Source of the DNA: a virus
Virus record (IMG/VR): IMGVR_UViG_3300044825_001287
Span: 1 to 31,126 of that record
Length of the DNA stretch: 31,126 bases
Strand: one strand, 5' to 3'
The translations under genes were made by a program, and so were the position numbers. The notes below the pieces were generated by a model that did no database searches, was not told the origin of the DNA, and saw nothing but the letters and a program-made list of their open reading frames with translations. Shown one piece after another: positions 15,193-24,624 of the stretch. How positions within the stretch are numbered: position 1 is the stretch's first letter; each line of letters begins with the position of its first letter.

Positions 15193-15902
15193 TGGCGACC
15201 GCACAACAACTGATCAATCAATCACTCCGCATCCTTGGCGTTATCGGTGCAGGCGAGACGCCTTCTGCCGAGGATTCCACCGACGCGCTGACGGCCCTGA
15301 ATGGCATGCTGTCGTCGCTGTCGCTTCAACGCCTGTCGGTCTACGCCGAGGCGCTAGATAGCAAGACGCTTATTCCGTCGCAGCGCGCCTATACCATCGG
15401 TACCAGCGGCACTCCCGACTGGTCAACGCAGCGGCCTAACGCCATCAAGTCGGCATTTGTGCGTGTTGGCCAGAATGACTATCCCGTTCAGATCGTTGAC
15501 CAAGACACCTACGACGGGTTCGTAGACAAGTCCGTTTCCACCGACATCCCAAATCGGCTGTTCTACGACTCGACCGCGCCGAACGGGACGATCTACATGT
15601 ACCCGACGCCATCGGCAGCCAATGTGCTGTACATCCGTGCGTGGCGTCTGATCGAGTCGTTCGCGTCACTGTCCGAAGACGTAGACCTTCCCACCGGATG
15701 GGTAAACGCGCTCAAGTGGGCGCTGGCACGCGAACTGTCAGCCGAGTACGGCAAGCCGATCACGCAAGACATCGAACGTATGTATCTTGAGTCGCTCGGC
15801 AACATCAAGCGCCTGAATGCTTCAGGAAATCCCATCCTTGGCGACCTGTCAGAACTGACGCGCCGTGGCCGGTACAACGTCTACACTGATCAGGGTGGTT
15901 AA
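15189..15902 (+). CDS. Head-tail adaptor, P22 gp4-like, 237 aa
   Basis: Probable head-completion/adaptor protein that binds under the portal and receives the stabilizer. The start ATAQQLINQSLRILGVIGAGE followed by DALTALNGMLSSLSLQRL is typical of phage gp4-like proteins. There are polar strand-rich segments (YTIGTSGTPDW), then the WVNALKWALARELSAEYGKPI helix and a closing helix with LNASG near the end. Two consecutive ATGs at 15189 and 15192; the first overlaps the upstream stop by 4 nt. P22 gp4 is 166 aa, so this belongs to the longer group found in many podoviruses. Confidence 0.85.
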   Translation: MMATAQQLINQSLRILGVIGAGETPSAEDSTDALTALNGMLSSLSLQRLSVYAEALDSKTLIPSQRAYTIGTSGTPDWSTQRPNAIKSAFVRVGQNDYPVQIVDQDTYDGFVDKSVSTDIPNRLFYDSTAPNGTIYMYPTPSAANVLYIRAWRLIESFASLSEDVDLPTGWVNALKWALARELSAEYGKPITQDIERMYLESLGNIKRLNASGNPILGDLSELTRRGRYNVYTDQGG

Positions 15903-17342
15903 ATGGCTCGCATCGGTATCGTCGGGCCTGCCTACGCGCTGAACGACGTGGGAGCCGCTGCGCAGCGGTGCGTTAACCTGTTCCCGCAAGCCATCGAAGT
16001 GCCGAACGAGCCGGCGCGGATCATGCTGCGCAGTACGCCAGGATTGGCTGTCGCCGCCACGGTTGACGCTTCCGAACCTGTGCGCGGTGCCATCAACGTC
16101 GGCAACGGGCTGGCGCTGGTCGTCTGCGGCACTGGCGTGTACACGGTCACCACGGCCTACGTTGCCACGCTGGTCGGCACGCTGGTCACCTCGCAGTCGG
16201 TTGTGTCTATGGCGTCTAACGGTCAGGAAATAATGATCGTTGACGGCCTGAACGGTTATTACTACGACATCAATGCCAACACACTGACGCAGATCAGCGA
16301 CCCTGATTTCCCGGGCGGCGAGATTGTCTGTTTCATTGACGGCTATTTTGTTGTCAGCGACCCTGACACACAGGACATCTACATCAGCGGCATCTACGAC
16401 CCGTCAACGTGGGCGGCGCTCGACTTTGCGGCTGCCGAGGGTGACCCTGACAACATCGTTTCACTTGCCATCCTCAACTCCCAGATATGGGCGTTTGGAG
16501 AATCGACTGTTGAGCCGTTCTACAACTCGGGCAATGCTGACTTTCCTTTCGCCCGCGTGTCCGGTGCGCTGATTGAGAAAGGCTGCGGCGCTGCGCACTC
16601 GGTCGCCAAGTGTGACAACTCGGTATTTTGGCTGTCCGACCAACGTGTTATCTATCGCTCGCAGGGCTATCAGGCCATGCGTGTGTCAACGCACGCTATT
16701 GAAGAATCCATTGCGCGTTACGACACCGTGAGCGATGCCATCGGCATGTCCTACGAACAGGAAGGCCATTCGTTCTACGTGCTGACGTTCCAGACGCAGG
16801 GTGTAACTTGGGTTTACGACGCTGCCACGGGCCTGTGGCATGAGCGCGGCGAGTGGAAGGAAATCGACCAAGGCACATACGGCTTCGGTCGCTGGCGCGC
16901 AAATTGCCTGTGCTACTTCAACGACGGCATTCTGGCCGGCGACTATGCAAACGGCAAAATCTACACGTTAGACCTTGACACCTACACCGACAACGGCGTC
17001 GGCATCATCCGTCTGCGTACCAGTCCGCACGCCCGTGCAGGTTCGTTCAACCGCATATTCCACAAGTCCCTGACACTGACGATTGAAACCGGCGTCAACG
17101 GCATGACTGACGCGATTCCCATGCCAGAGCCTCAGATCATGCTGCGCTGGTCTAACGACGGCGGCTACACATGGGGCAACGAACTGTGGCGCTCACTTGG
17201 CGCGCAAGGCCAGTACAGCCTGAAAGTAGACTGGCACCGGCTCGGCATGGCCCGCACCCGCGTGTACGAAATCCGCGTCAGTGACGCCGCCCGTGTGTCG
17301 ATCATCGACGATGACCTAGAGGTCGCAGCCGGTGCCACTTAA
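15903..17342 (+). CDS. Packaged-DNA stabilization protein, P22 gp10-like, 479 aa
   Basis: Tail hub subunit that closes the portal channel after packaging and carries the tail spike and needle. Length (479) is close to P22 gp10 (472). The opening GPAYALNDVGAAAQRCVNLFPQ and the early VPNEPARIMLRSTPGL are the hallmark of the family. The rest is repeated beta strands of a propeller type (VVCGTGVYTV, IMIVDGLNGYYYD, WVYDAATGLWHER). It starts immediately after the gp4-like stop (TAAATG) and overlaps the next gene by 11 nt. No signal or membrane segment. Confidence 0.92.
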   Translation: MARIGIVGPAYALNDVGAAAQRCVNLFPQAIEVPNEPARIMLRSTPGLAVAATVDASEPVRGAINVGNGLALVVCGTGVYTVTTAYVATLVGTLVTSQSVVSMASNGQEIMIVDGLNGYYYDINANTLTQISDPDFPGGEIVCFIDGYFVVSDPDTQDIYISGIYDPSTWAALDFAAAEGDPDNIVSLAILNSQIWAFGESTVEPFYNSGNADFPFARVSGALIEKGCGAAHSVAKCDNSVFWLSDQRVIYRSQGYQAMRVSTHAIEESIARYDTVSDAIGMSYEQEGHSFYVLTFQTQGVTWVYDAATGLWHERGEWKEIDQGTYGFGRWRANCLCYFNDGILAGDYANGKIYTLDLDTYTDNGVGIIRLRTSPHARAGSFNRIFHKSLTLTIETGVNGMTDAIPMPEPQIMLRWSNDGGYTWGNELWRSLGAQGQYSLKVDWHRLGMARTRVYEIRVSDAARVSIIDDDLEVAAGAT

Positions 17343-17967
17343 TCTGATCCCGCCGCCGTTACAGCATCCGGTTATCGGGCCTAACGGCATGGTCACGGTT
17401 GCGTGGGCGTCCTACTTTCGTTCCCTGTCCACAGCGATAGATGGCGAGTTCGCCGGCCTGACCGCTGCGGATATTGGGCTTGGCAACGTGCAGAACGTAG
17501 ACCAGACCGATGCAGACAACCTGACCAGCGGCACCGTGGCGACCGCAAGGCTGCCGGACGCCGCACTGATCGGCTATGCACTGATGGGCTATGGCGTGAG
17601 TTCAGGCGCGCTGACGGACGGTCAGACGCTCTATTGGGGCGGTCAGCCTGGGGAGTCCGTCACCACAACGCCAGCAGTCCGCAAAATCTACATACCGAAA
17701 GCGGGCACCATCACGGCCTGCTACGCATGGGCGCTGGCCAGCACAACCGGCAGCGGTGAAGCATGGCCGCTGTACATTCGGGTTAACGACACGACCGACT
17801 ACCTGATACAGCAGACCGTTGCTGCGGAGACTTACCGATTCTGGGGCCGCGTTGACGCTTCAGTGCCGGTCGAGGCTGGCGACTTCATAGAGTTCAAGAT
17901 GGTCAACCCGACATGGGCGAGCAACCCAACGATAGACGGGTTCGGCGGGTGCGTGTATGTGTCCTAA
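17332..17967 (+). CDS. Minor tail protein in the tail-needle position, 211 aa
   Basis: Structural protein of uncertain role. The N-terminal 40 residues are typical of phage tail proteins (PNGMVTVAWASYFRSL). GLTAADIGLGNVQNVDQTDADN (about 41-62) is the repeat pattern of trimeric fibres, and a Thr/Gly-rich globular domain follows (about 90-211), ending in strands. It sits directly after the gp10-like gene, where P22 encodes needle gp26. Needles of some relatives end in a globular knob, which would fit, but no long coiled coil is visible. GTG start, overlapping the stabilizer stop by 11 nt. Confidence 0.75.
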   Translation: MPLNLIPPPLQHPVIGPNGMVTVAWASYFRSLSTAIDGEFAGLTAADIGLGNVQNVDQTDADNLTSGTVATARLPDAALIGYALMGYGVSSGALTDGQTLYWGGQPGESVTTTPAVRKIYIPKAGTITACYAWALASTTGSGEAWPLYIRVNDTTDYLIQQTVAAETYRFWGRVDASVPVEAGDFIEFKMVNPTWASNPTIDGFGGCVYVS

Positions 17968-18050
17968 TGGCATAACGGCGCGTGACCTTATAACCAAAAC
18001 GTGCGAACATTGCATTTATAGTTGGCTGGTACAGCCGTAGGAGTCGTGAT

Positions 18051-18689
18051 ATGGGTCCAGGTATGGCAATGGCTGCCGATGCGGGCATTAATTTGCTCGG
18101 CTCATACATGGCCAGCAAAGCGCAGAAAAAGGCGCAGGCCCGCGATCAGGCATTCCAACGGGAAATGTTCCAGAAACAGGTTGACTTGCAGCAGCCGTGG
18201 CGGGATACCGGCATCGGTGCGCTGTCTGACCTGCGCAGTCTGATGTCCGACCCGTCGAAACTGCAAGATTCTGCCGCCTACCAGTTCCGGCTTGGCGAAG
18301 GCCAGAAGGCTGCCGAACGCAACCTTGCGGCCCGTGGTGGCACGCTTGGCGGTGGTGCTTTGCGTGAACTTACCCGCTACGGTCAGGGCATGGCTTCGGA
18401 CGAGTTCACAAACCAGTTCAACCGGCTGGCATCCTTGGCCGGCATCGGTCAGTCTGCGACCAACGCAACGAGCAACGCCATCGGCAACTACGCGCAGGCC
18501 GGCAGCAACGCTATCACCGGCATGGGCAACATCAACGCATCGTCCTATCAGGGTGCCGCCAACGCCATCAGCGGCGGGATTGGCGATTACATGAATTACA
18601 ACCTGATGAGGGACTTGTATGGCGACGGTGGCGGCAGCGGCGGTTATTCCGGCGGCATGAAAGCCCCACGCGCTGACACGGGGTACTAA
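18051..18689 (+). CDS. Ejection protein, P22 gp7-like, 212 aa
   Basis: Probable internal virion protein injected with the DNA. The start (MAMAADAGINLLGSYMASKAQKKAQARDQ region) has an amphipathic hydrophobic helix, then QQPWRDTGIGALSDL and QFRLGEGQKAAERNLAARGGTLGGGALREL, which are the typical block of P22 gp7-like DNA-transfer proteins. The end is Gly/Ala-rich and flexible (GDGGGSGGYSGG). TAGGAG precedes the ATG. An 83-nt gap before it holds a TATAGT box (18017-18022) and a small GGCTG/CAGCC hairpin (18025-18037); neither is proven to be functional. Confidence 0.85.
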   Translation: MGPGMAMAADAGINLLGSYMASKAQKKAQARDQAFQREMFQKQVDLQQPWRDTGIGALSDLRSLMSDPSKLQDSAAYQFRLGEGQKAAERNLAARGGTLGGGALRELTRYGQGMASDEFTNQFNRLASLAGIGQSATNATSNAIGNYAQAGSNAITGMGNINASSYQGAANAISGGIGDYMNYNLMRDLYGDGGGSGGYSGGMKAPRADTGY

Positions 18690-18692
18690 CCC

Positions 18693-19700
18693 ATGCCAAT
18701 CGACTACCGCATCCCCGCTGAAATCGGCGCAATCCGCAGCCGGATGATCGACCCGATGACGCTGGCGAACTTGCGTGAGCAGGTAACGCTGCGCCGTGAA
18801 AAACAGGCGCAAGAACAGGCGCAAATGGAGCAGCAGAACACGCTGCGGAACTTGCTGTCGCAGACGGTCACACCTGAAGGCCAAATCAACCAGAACGCCT
18901 TTGCCGCCTACATGCAAAGCGGCGGCGACCCGCGTGACGTTGCGGCTGTTCGGCAGTCGATTATGGGGCCGCAGGAAACGGCGAAGTTTACCGCGCCGCG
19001 AACGGTGCGAGACGTTGTACGCGAAGGCAAGTCCGGACAGTTGGTTATTACTCCGGAAGGTGAGCGGTTCGAGCCGTATCCGGAAGAAAAGCCGGCAGCA
19101 CCCAAGTCTCCGCAGCGCGCCCCGCTTGGCTACCGCTACAAGGACGACGGTTCGCTTGAGCCGATCCCCGGCGGCCCTGCGGCTGGTGGTGGCATTGGTG
19201 GAAAACCGCCGACCGAGAGTCAGCAGAAGTTCTCCTTGTACGCGCAGTCGCTTGGCGATGCGTTGCCGTCTCTCAATCAGTTGTATGCGACTGGCTATCA
19301 GCCGTCGCCGGCGGCATTGAAACTGATTGCACTTGACCCGACCGCGTGGAGTACTAGTGGCTTGATGGGCGGAATGAGTCAGCCAGACCTTGAGTGGGCA
19401 AGTCTTGTTCAGGGCATTTCTGACGCAATCGTGCGCCCCCGTTCTGGCGCGGCAATCACCGCAGGCGACGTTGCCAATACGCTGTCGGCCTATATCCCGC
19501 TGCCAAGCGAAGGGCCGGAAACGCGCCGCCGTAAAATGGCGAACCTTGAAAAGCAGCGCACCTATCTGATGAACATTTCCGAGGGTCGCGGCGCTGGCAT
19601 CAGTAAACCGACCGCACCGGCAGTACCGTCTGGCCGCCCCGCAACATCCGGCGGCAAGCAACCCGCGCGCCCACCACTGTCCGCATTCGGAGGCAAGTAA
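18693..19700 (+). CDS. Putative ejection protein, 335 aa (gp20 position)
   Basis: No clear sequence family. It lies between the gp7-like and the large ejection gene, where P22 encodes gp20. The N-terminal 60 residues form a long charged helix rich in Q, E and R (VTLRREKQAQEQAQMEQQ), then an Ala/Gln-rich part and a proline-rich linker (PAAPKSPQRAPLGYRY) with disordered tail. The helix-plus-flexible design is common among ejection proteins. The role is inferred from gene order. It overlaps the next gene by 1 nt (TAATG). Confidence 0.7.
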   Translation: MPIDYRIPAEIGAIRSRMIDPMTLANLREQVTLRREKQAQEQAQMEQQNTLRNLLSQTVTPEGQINQNAFAAYMQSGGDPRDVAAVRQSIMGPQETAKFTAPRTVRDVVREGKSGQLVITPEGERFEPYPEEKPAAPKSPQRAPLGYRYKDDGSLEPIPGGPAAGGGIGGKPPTESQQKFSLYAQSLGDALPSLNQLYATGYQPSPAALKLIALDPTAWSTSGLMGGMSQPDLEWASLVQGISDAIVRPRSGAAITAGDVANTLSAYIPLPSEGPETRRRKMANLEKQRTYLMNISEGRGAGISKPTAPAVPSGRPATSGGKQPARPPLSAFGGK

Positions 19701-21832
19701 TGGCTTTCGATTACGAAAAAGCGCGCAAGGCTGGCTATTCTGACGAAGAAATCGCCACAAACCTTGCCGAAAAACACGGCATCGACGTGCAGAAAATCCC
19801 ACCGACAATGGCATGGGATCGGATTGCCGCTGAACTTGTCGCACTGGATAGCAAGGTTGTGCCGGCCAGCCCCGCTGTAGACCCCTACAAAGGCGCAGAA
19901 CGCGGCGACATCAGGCGCAATTTCATCCCGCTTGGCGCTGCGATGATGGCCCCCGTTGCTGGCGTTCGGCAGTTGTTCGGCAACGAGCAGGCTGGCGCGC
20001 AGGCGCTTGAGGCGCAGGACGCGATTGCGCGTAACATTCCAGGCGGCCAAGGCGGGATGACTGCCGGCAAGATTGGCGTCACGTCATTGCTGGCTGCGCC
20101 TACGTCTGGCGTCGGCGCTGGCGTCACTGGCGCGGCTGGCGTTGCCGCCCGCGCCGCCGGTGCTGGCGCAACGCTCGCTGGTGCCCGCGCGCTTGACCCT
20201 ATGCGGCCAGATCAAAGCCGCGCATGGGAAGCCGCCAAGACTGGCCTTGTAGCGGCTGCCATTTCACCGGCGGCCGAGGGCGTTATCGGCGGCGCATCGT
20301 GGCTTGCCGGTAAGGGAATCGACGTTGCCAAGTCCGTCGCCAGCAAGTTTGCCAACGGCCCGCAGCCAAGCGGTGCGCAGGTTCAGCAAGAACTGATCCT
20401 TAAACTCAAGGCGCAGGGCGTTGATTGGGCGCAGTTGAGCGACAAGATCAAGGAACAACTGACCAAGGTTGCCAGCGAACCGCTGACCGATAATGCGCTG
20501 GTGCGTGCGGCCCGTGTCGAGCAGACTATCGGCGTCCCAGCGACACGCGGGCAGGCTGAACGGTCAACCGAGATTATGCGCAACGAACAGCAGTTCGGCG
20601 GCCAGTCTATCCTTGACCGCGAGGCGGCACAGAACGACGCATTGCAGGCCAAGTTGAGCGAACTGGCAACGGCTCGCGGTGGTTCGCTTGACCCAATGCG
20701 CCAAGGCGAAAGCATCCGCAATGCGACGATTGCCAAGCAGACGCAGGCCGACGACGCTATCAGTGCGGCTTACAAGGCTGCGGATGAGGAAGTCGGCAGC
20801 GTTCCTGTATCGGCTGACGCATTTGCTGAAATCATCAGCAAGAACCCACTTGTTCCGGGCGTTGATACCATCGCCGCGAAGTTGAAAAAGGCCGGCGTCA
20901 AGTTCGACGACAACGGCGACATCATCGCTGGTCAGTCTATCCCCGCGTCCTACATGGGCGAGATTCGCAAGGTAGCGTCAGCCATGACGCAATCGCCAGA
21001 ACGCGCAGCCATCGGCAAGTCTGTCAAGGACGCCGTTGACGACACCTTTGCGCAGTCCGGCATCAAGCAATACGCCGAAGCCGTTAGCCGTGCACGCGCA
21101 GGGTTCGCACAGTTTGACAATCGGGAAATACCCGCCGCCATCCTTGCCACCCGTAAGGGTGTCGAGTCGATCAAGGCGACCAGCCAACTGTCAGACTGGG
21201 TTATGGCAAAGTCGCCGGAACAGTTGCGCGAACTGAAAGTGTTTTTTGCGCGTGGCAACGAGAAGAAACTGCGCGAGTTCTACGGCGACAACGCGGCCAA
21301 GTCCGGCGTGCAGGCAGTCAACGACCTGAAGGCTGCCGCTATCGGTGCCATCATCAACAAGGGCGTCCGCAAGAGCGCAACGGCGGAAGGTGGAACGTGG
21401 ACGGCAGACCCCGCTGCCATCGTGACCGCCTATCGCCAGTTCGGGGGCGGGCAAGGGCCGGCAGCCATTGCGCGGGCCGATGAGAAGATGCGCGCCATTC
21501 TCGGGGCTGGCGACTTCCAGAAGTTCAAGTTGCTGATTCAGGTGGCGGAAGACTTATCTGTTCCTGGACGTGCGCAAATGAAAGGTTCTGCTGACGCCAA
21601 TACCAACCTTGCGATGCGCTTCCTGTCGGCTATGGCTGGTTCGCCGGCTGTCGGTCTTGAGGCTGTCGGCATGGCAAGGGGCGCGGCTAGTGCTGGCAGC
21701 GGCAAGAAGTCGGCGCAATGGACGGCAGAGCAGCAAGCAAACAGCATGGGCAAGACCGTCATTAACGCTCGCGGGCCTCGCATTGCCGCTGGTAAACTAG
21801 GCTCGCTGGAGTCGTTGAGGGTGGATAAGTAA
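19700..21832 (+). CDS. Large ejection / internal virion protein, 710 aa (gp16 position)
   Basis: A large Ala-rich helical protein, probably injected with the genome to form the channel across the cell envelope. It starts DYEKARKAGYSDEEIATNLAEKHGIDV, a short helical domain recurrent in phage virion proteins. An Ala/Gly-rich hydrophobic stretch follows (about residues 135-165, GVGAGVTGAAGVAARAAGAGAT), which could enter membrane. The rest is helical with many Q, A and K. Length is close to P22 gp16 (609 aa) but larger. GGAGG 7 nt before ATG. It abuts the fibre gene by a 1-nt overlap. Confidence 0.8.
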   Translation: MAFDYEKARKAGYSDEEIATNLAEKHGIDVQKIPPTMAWDRIAAELVALDSKVVPASPAVDPYKGAERGDIRRNFIPLGAAMMAPVAGVRQLFGNEQAGAQALEAQDAIARNIPGGQGGMTAGKIGVTSLLAAPTSGVGAGVTGAAGVAARAAGAGATLAGARALDPMRPDQSRAWEAAKTGLVAAAISPAAEGVIGGASWLAGKGIDVAKSVASKFANGPQPSGAQVQQELILKLKAQGVDWAQLSDKIKEQLTKVASEPLTDNALVRAARVEQTIGVPATRGQAERSTEIMRNEQQFGGQSILDREAAQNDALQAKLSELATARGGSLDPMRQGESIRNATIAKQTQADDAISAAYKAADEEVGSVPVSADAFAEIISKNPLVPGVDTIAAKLKKAGVKFDDNGDIIAGQSIPASYMGEIRKVASAMTQSPERAAIGKSVKDAVDDTFAQSGIKQYAEAVSRARAGFAQFDNREIPAAILATRKGVESIKATSQLSDWVMAKSPEQLRELKVFFARGNEKKLREFYGDNAAKSGVQAVNDLKAAAIGAIINKGVRKSATAEGGTWTADPAAIVTAYRQFGGGQGPAAIARADEKMRAILGAGDFQKFKLLIQVAEDLSVPGRAQMKGSADANTNLAMRFLSAMAGSPAVGLEAVGMARGAASAGSGKKSAQWTAEQQANSMGKTVINARGPRIAAGKLGSLESLRVDK

Positions 21833-22812
21833 TGGCACAAATAGTCAACAGTCCCGTCTTCCAAGCCTTCGACGACGCGGGCGGCTTTCTTGTCGGCGGG
21901 TTGCTGTACACCTACGCGGCAGGCACCAGCACGCCGAAAACTACTTGGTCATCGTCTACCGAGTCGGCACCGAACGAGAACACGAACCCGATTGTTCTGG
22001 ATGCTCGTGGTGAGGCGATTTTGTACGGTTCGGGAACATACAAGTTCGTCCTGAAAACGTCCGCAGGCGCTACCATTTGGACGGCTGACAACATCGCCAT
22101 CGGCGGAACGGTCACGACTGCCGACATTGCAGACGGTGCTGTCACGACTGCAAAACTCGCCAGCAACGTGCTGTCTGCCGATGCTACCGGGCGTGGCAAG
22201 ATGCAAGACGGCTTCGTCACGTCGGCAAAGTTGGCCGTTGTTGCGCTGCCTTCTGGGTCGACTGCTACCACGCAGACATCCAGCGACAACAGCACGAAGG
22301 TCGCCACGACTGCTTACGCTGATGCGCAGGCCACTGTTGGCTATAGCGCGGCCATCGCGCAGGCGCGTCTGTACGACGGTATCAGGGAAACACTCGACAC
22401 CGTTACATCGACGGCGGGGTCGATCATCCCTTATGACGACACAGTGCCAACCGTGTCGGAAGGAACGGAGATATTCTCTGTCTCCTATACTCCAACGTCC
22501 GCGTCTATCGACCTTGCCATTGACGCCTTTATTCCAGGCACCGGCAACGACAACTACGCACGGACTGCTGCCGTTTTTGTCGGTAGCACATGCATTTCCG
22601 CAGTTTCCGTCTACGGTGCCAGCGGGGTGAATATCATCCTTGCATGCAGTGGAATCTACAGCCCAGTCAGCACAAGCCCTGTGACAGTTTCCGTCAGGGT
22701 AGGCAGCGCCGCTGCGGTTGATTTCTACGTCAACGGCGGCGACAACGCCGGCAACAGGAAGAACGGCGGCGCTACCAAGTCAACGCTAACTATTCGTGAA
22801 ATTACACGGTAA
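21832..22812 (+). CDS. Tail fibre/spike protein, 326 aa
   Basis: The N-terminal 90 residues (NSPVFQAFDDAGGFLVGGLLYTYAAGTSTP, ending with IVLDARGEA and GSGTYKFVLKTSAGATIWTADNI) are the particle-binding domain found on many podovirus and myovirus fibres. Then come short repeated strands (TTADIADGAVTTAKLASNVL), a pattern of trimeric triple-beta helices, and a compact C-terminal beta domain (about 220-326) that probably contacts the receptor. The first 1 nt overlaps the ejection gene stop. Too short for an endosialidase or enzymatic tailspike. Confidence 0.85.
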   Translation: MAQIVNSPVFQAFDDAGGFLVGGLLYTYAAGTSTPKTTWSSSTESAPNENTNPIVLDARGEAILYGSGTYKFVLKTSAGATIWTADNIAIGGTVTTADIADGAVTTAKLASNVLSADATGRGKMQDGFVTSAKLAVVALPSGSTATTQTSSDNSTKVATTAYADAQATVGYSAAIAQARLYDGIRETLDTVTSTAGSIIPYDDTVPTVSEGTEIFSVSYTPTSASIDLAIDAFIPGTGNDNYARTAAVFVGSTCISAVSVYGASGVNIILACSGIYSPVSTSPVTVSVRVGSAAAVDFYVNGGDNAGNRKNGGATKSTLTIREITR

Positions 22813-22824
22813 GAGGATTCAGAA

Positions 22825-23172
22825 ATGGCAATTCGTAAAGTAGCGGTACAGATTGGCAACGGTGGCACTACGTCAGATTGGATTGCGGCCAAGGACATCG
22901 CAGACAACGGCACGCTGTCGATTGTCGGCGTTGCCACGCCGGGAACGGTTGACGCCGTTGCGCTGTCTATCGAGTTTTCGATTGATGGATCAACCGCGCT
23001 GGCAGTGACCAATGAAGCCGGCACCGCGCAGAGCATCGTGCAGGCTGCGAACACTTACGTGTCGTTGCAACCGGCGAACTATCCGGTCGTCCCCGCGTTC
23101 TTCCGGCTCAAGGCCGCAGGCGCAGTGGCAGCCGCACGCGACTACACTGTTGTTCTGCGGGACATTACGTAA
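22825..23172 (+). CDS. Small beta-rich virion protein, 115 aa
   Basis: No family recognised. It has alternating short strands rich in V, A, S and T and no charged helix (VAVQIGNGGTTSDWIAAK, LSIVGVATPG, ALSIEFSIDGS, YTVVLRDIT), consistent with a beta-sandwich such as a decoration or fibre-accessory protein. It lies between the fibre gene and the SPRY-like gene, so a fibre cap, chaperone or tail accessory role is plausible. GAGGATTC ribosome site before ATG. It overlaps the next start by 1 nt (TAATG). Confidence 0.75.
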   Translation: MAIRKVAVQIGNGGTTSDWIAAKDIADNGTLSIVGVATPGTVDAVALSIEFSIDGSTALAVTNEAGTAQSIVQAANTYVSLQPANYPVVPAFFRLKAAGAVAAARDYTVVLRDIT

Positions 23173-24383
23173 TGTTGCTGCTGCTCAAGTCGGCTACAAG
23201 CGGCGGCGCAGGTGCTGCGTCTTATCCATTGGACGACGACGGCACTCTAGCTGCCGCATTCGGCTTCGGCTGGCTTGAGACTGACGCGCCGGATTACCAC
23301 AACGCGGACTACACGTATCTGGCACCGGCTACGGGCAACCTTGCGGCTGCCTTGCCGACTGCTGCGAACGCATGGACATCGCAGGCCATCGTAGTCGATA
23401 CCGGCACGATTCTCGCTTGTGAGGCTGTGATCAATTCCGTATCGGCTGCGCAGTTTGCCAATCTTGGCATTGCGGCTGCGGCTTCGTCCGGTGGTACTCC
23501 GTCGGGTGTTGCGGTGACCAACTCCATCGACAACAACGGCTCCCCGCGCTGGCTGGTATCTGGCACGGGTGGTACTCGGGCACGCTCTGGCGCGACTTCC
23601 GGCTACCGCGTCGGCATCGAGCTGAACGGCAACGACGGCACGATCACGATGCGGTCTAGCGACGGGTCGGCGCTGTGCTCAACGACGTTTACCCCAGGAA
23701 CCGCGTTCACGTTCTACCTGTTCATCACCGACGCGGGAACGCCTGCTGCCGGCCAGACCGCGAGCATTACCCTTGTCCCGGTCGGTGCCGACATGCAACT
23801 CGGCTATTCGGCAGGGACTACCGACTTTAACGGCGATGCGTGTCCGCAGACTGCCGCCGTGTGGAATCCGTACTTCTCGAATGCAAGGGTTGGATTTTCC
23901 AACGCAAACCTTCGCGCCACTCTGCTGGAAGTCTCCAACTGGTCAAGTTTCGGGTCTACCGGCGTGATTCTGCCCGGTGAGAAGAAATGCTTCGGCATCA
24001 TCGTCGGAACAGCCGGGAACACGATGATCGGGTTCGGCAACTCTTCTGCTTCGGTAGTGGACAATCAGTTCCTTGGGTTTACGGCTGACGCAGTAGGGTT
24101 CTTCAATGCTGGGCAGGTGTACTGGAACGGGTCAGGCTCGACATATACGCCATCGTGGACTTCCGGCGACTTCATTCTGCTTGCCATCAACCGGGTAGAC
24201 AACGAAGTGACGCTGTACAAAAACGGCGTGGCTGCGGCGACCATTTCCATACCTGCGGTGACTGGTGATTTGATCCCGATGGCGAGTTTCGAGGGGTTAA
24301 CGGGCCGCTACATCGACGGCTATTTCGATCCGGACACGTTCCCGAATGCAGCGCCGACAGGGTACACAGGGGTGACGACATGA
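23172..24383 (+). CDS. Probable receptor-binding protein with two SPRY-like domains, 403 aa
   Basis: A secreted-type beta protein of the tail. The second half (about residues 270-385) reads as a B30.2/SPRY domain: KKCFGIIVGTAGNTMIGFGN, then AVGFFNAGQVYWNGS, SGDFILLAINRVDNEVTLYKNG and IPAVTGDLIPMASFEG follow the SPRY order of core strands. The first half (about 55-235) has a similar, weaker pattern (YRVGIELNGNDGTITMRSSDG). SPRY and lectin-like sandwiches are used for protein or sugar binding, so host recognition is a reasonable inference. Starts right after the 115-aa gene and overlaps the next by 4 nt. Confidence 0.75.
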   Translation: MLLLLKSATSGGAGAASYPLDDDGTLAAAFGFGWLETDAPDYHNADYTYLAPATGNLAAALPTAANAWTSQAIVVDTGTILACEAVINSVSAAQFANLGIAAAASSGGTPSGVAVTNSIDNNGSPRWLVSGTGGTRARSGATSGYRVGIELNGNDGTITMRSSDGSALCSTTFTPGTAFTFYLFITDAGTPAAGQTASITLVPVGADMQLGYSAGTTDFNGDACPQTAAVWNPYFSNARVGFSNANLRATLLEVSNWSSFGSTGVILPGEKKCFGIIVGTAGNTMIGFGNSSASVVDNQFLGFTADAVGFFNAGQVYWNGSGSTYTPSWTSGDFILLAINRVDNEVTLYKNGVAAATISIPAVTGDLIPMASFEGLTGRYIDGYFDPDTFPNAAPTGYTGVTT

Positions 24384-24622
24384 TCAGCGTTGAGTTTCTT
24401 TGCGAACAGCACGCCGTAACCCGGTCAGCAACGGATGGCCAGACCGTGACGTACACCGCTGATCCTGGCGTCGTGCTTAAAAAACTGTCCGGCGGGATTG
24501 AGTCGGTTGTATCTGCCCCGTCCCCATTCGTTCACCACGGGCCTGACTGCGACTACATGCTTGAGTGTGTCAGTTATTCCGGCGCTCCTGTTTACGGCAC
24601 TCTGTCCATCGAGGGGGCCTGA
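24380..24622 (+). CDS. Hypothetical tail-region protein, 80 aa
   Basis: No family recognised. It is a small strand-rich protein (MISVEFLCEQHAV, TVTYTADPGVVLKKL) with cysteines in DCDYMLECVSYS, and ends VYGTLSIEGA. No membrane segment. It is coupled to the SPRY-like gene by an ATGA overlap and precedes the lysis genes, so it may be the last virion gene or a fibre accessory. Confidence 0.7.
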   Translation: MISVEFLCEQHAVTRSATDGQTVTYTADPGVVLKKLSGGIESVVSAPSPFVHHGPDCDYMLECVSYSGAPVYGTLSIEGA

Positions 24623-24624
24623 CG

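Noticed and set aside
18102-19844. Very long minus-strand open frame (580 codons) opposite the ejection genes
   Set aside because: The + strand genes there have good starts and expected gene order; the opposite frame has an odd R/C/H-rich composition typical of a shadow.
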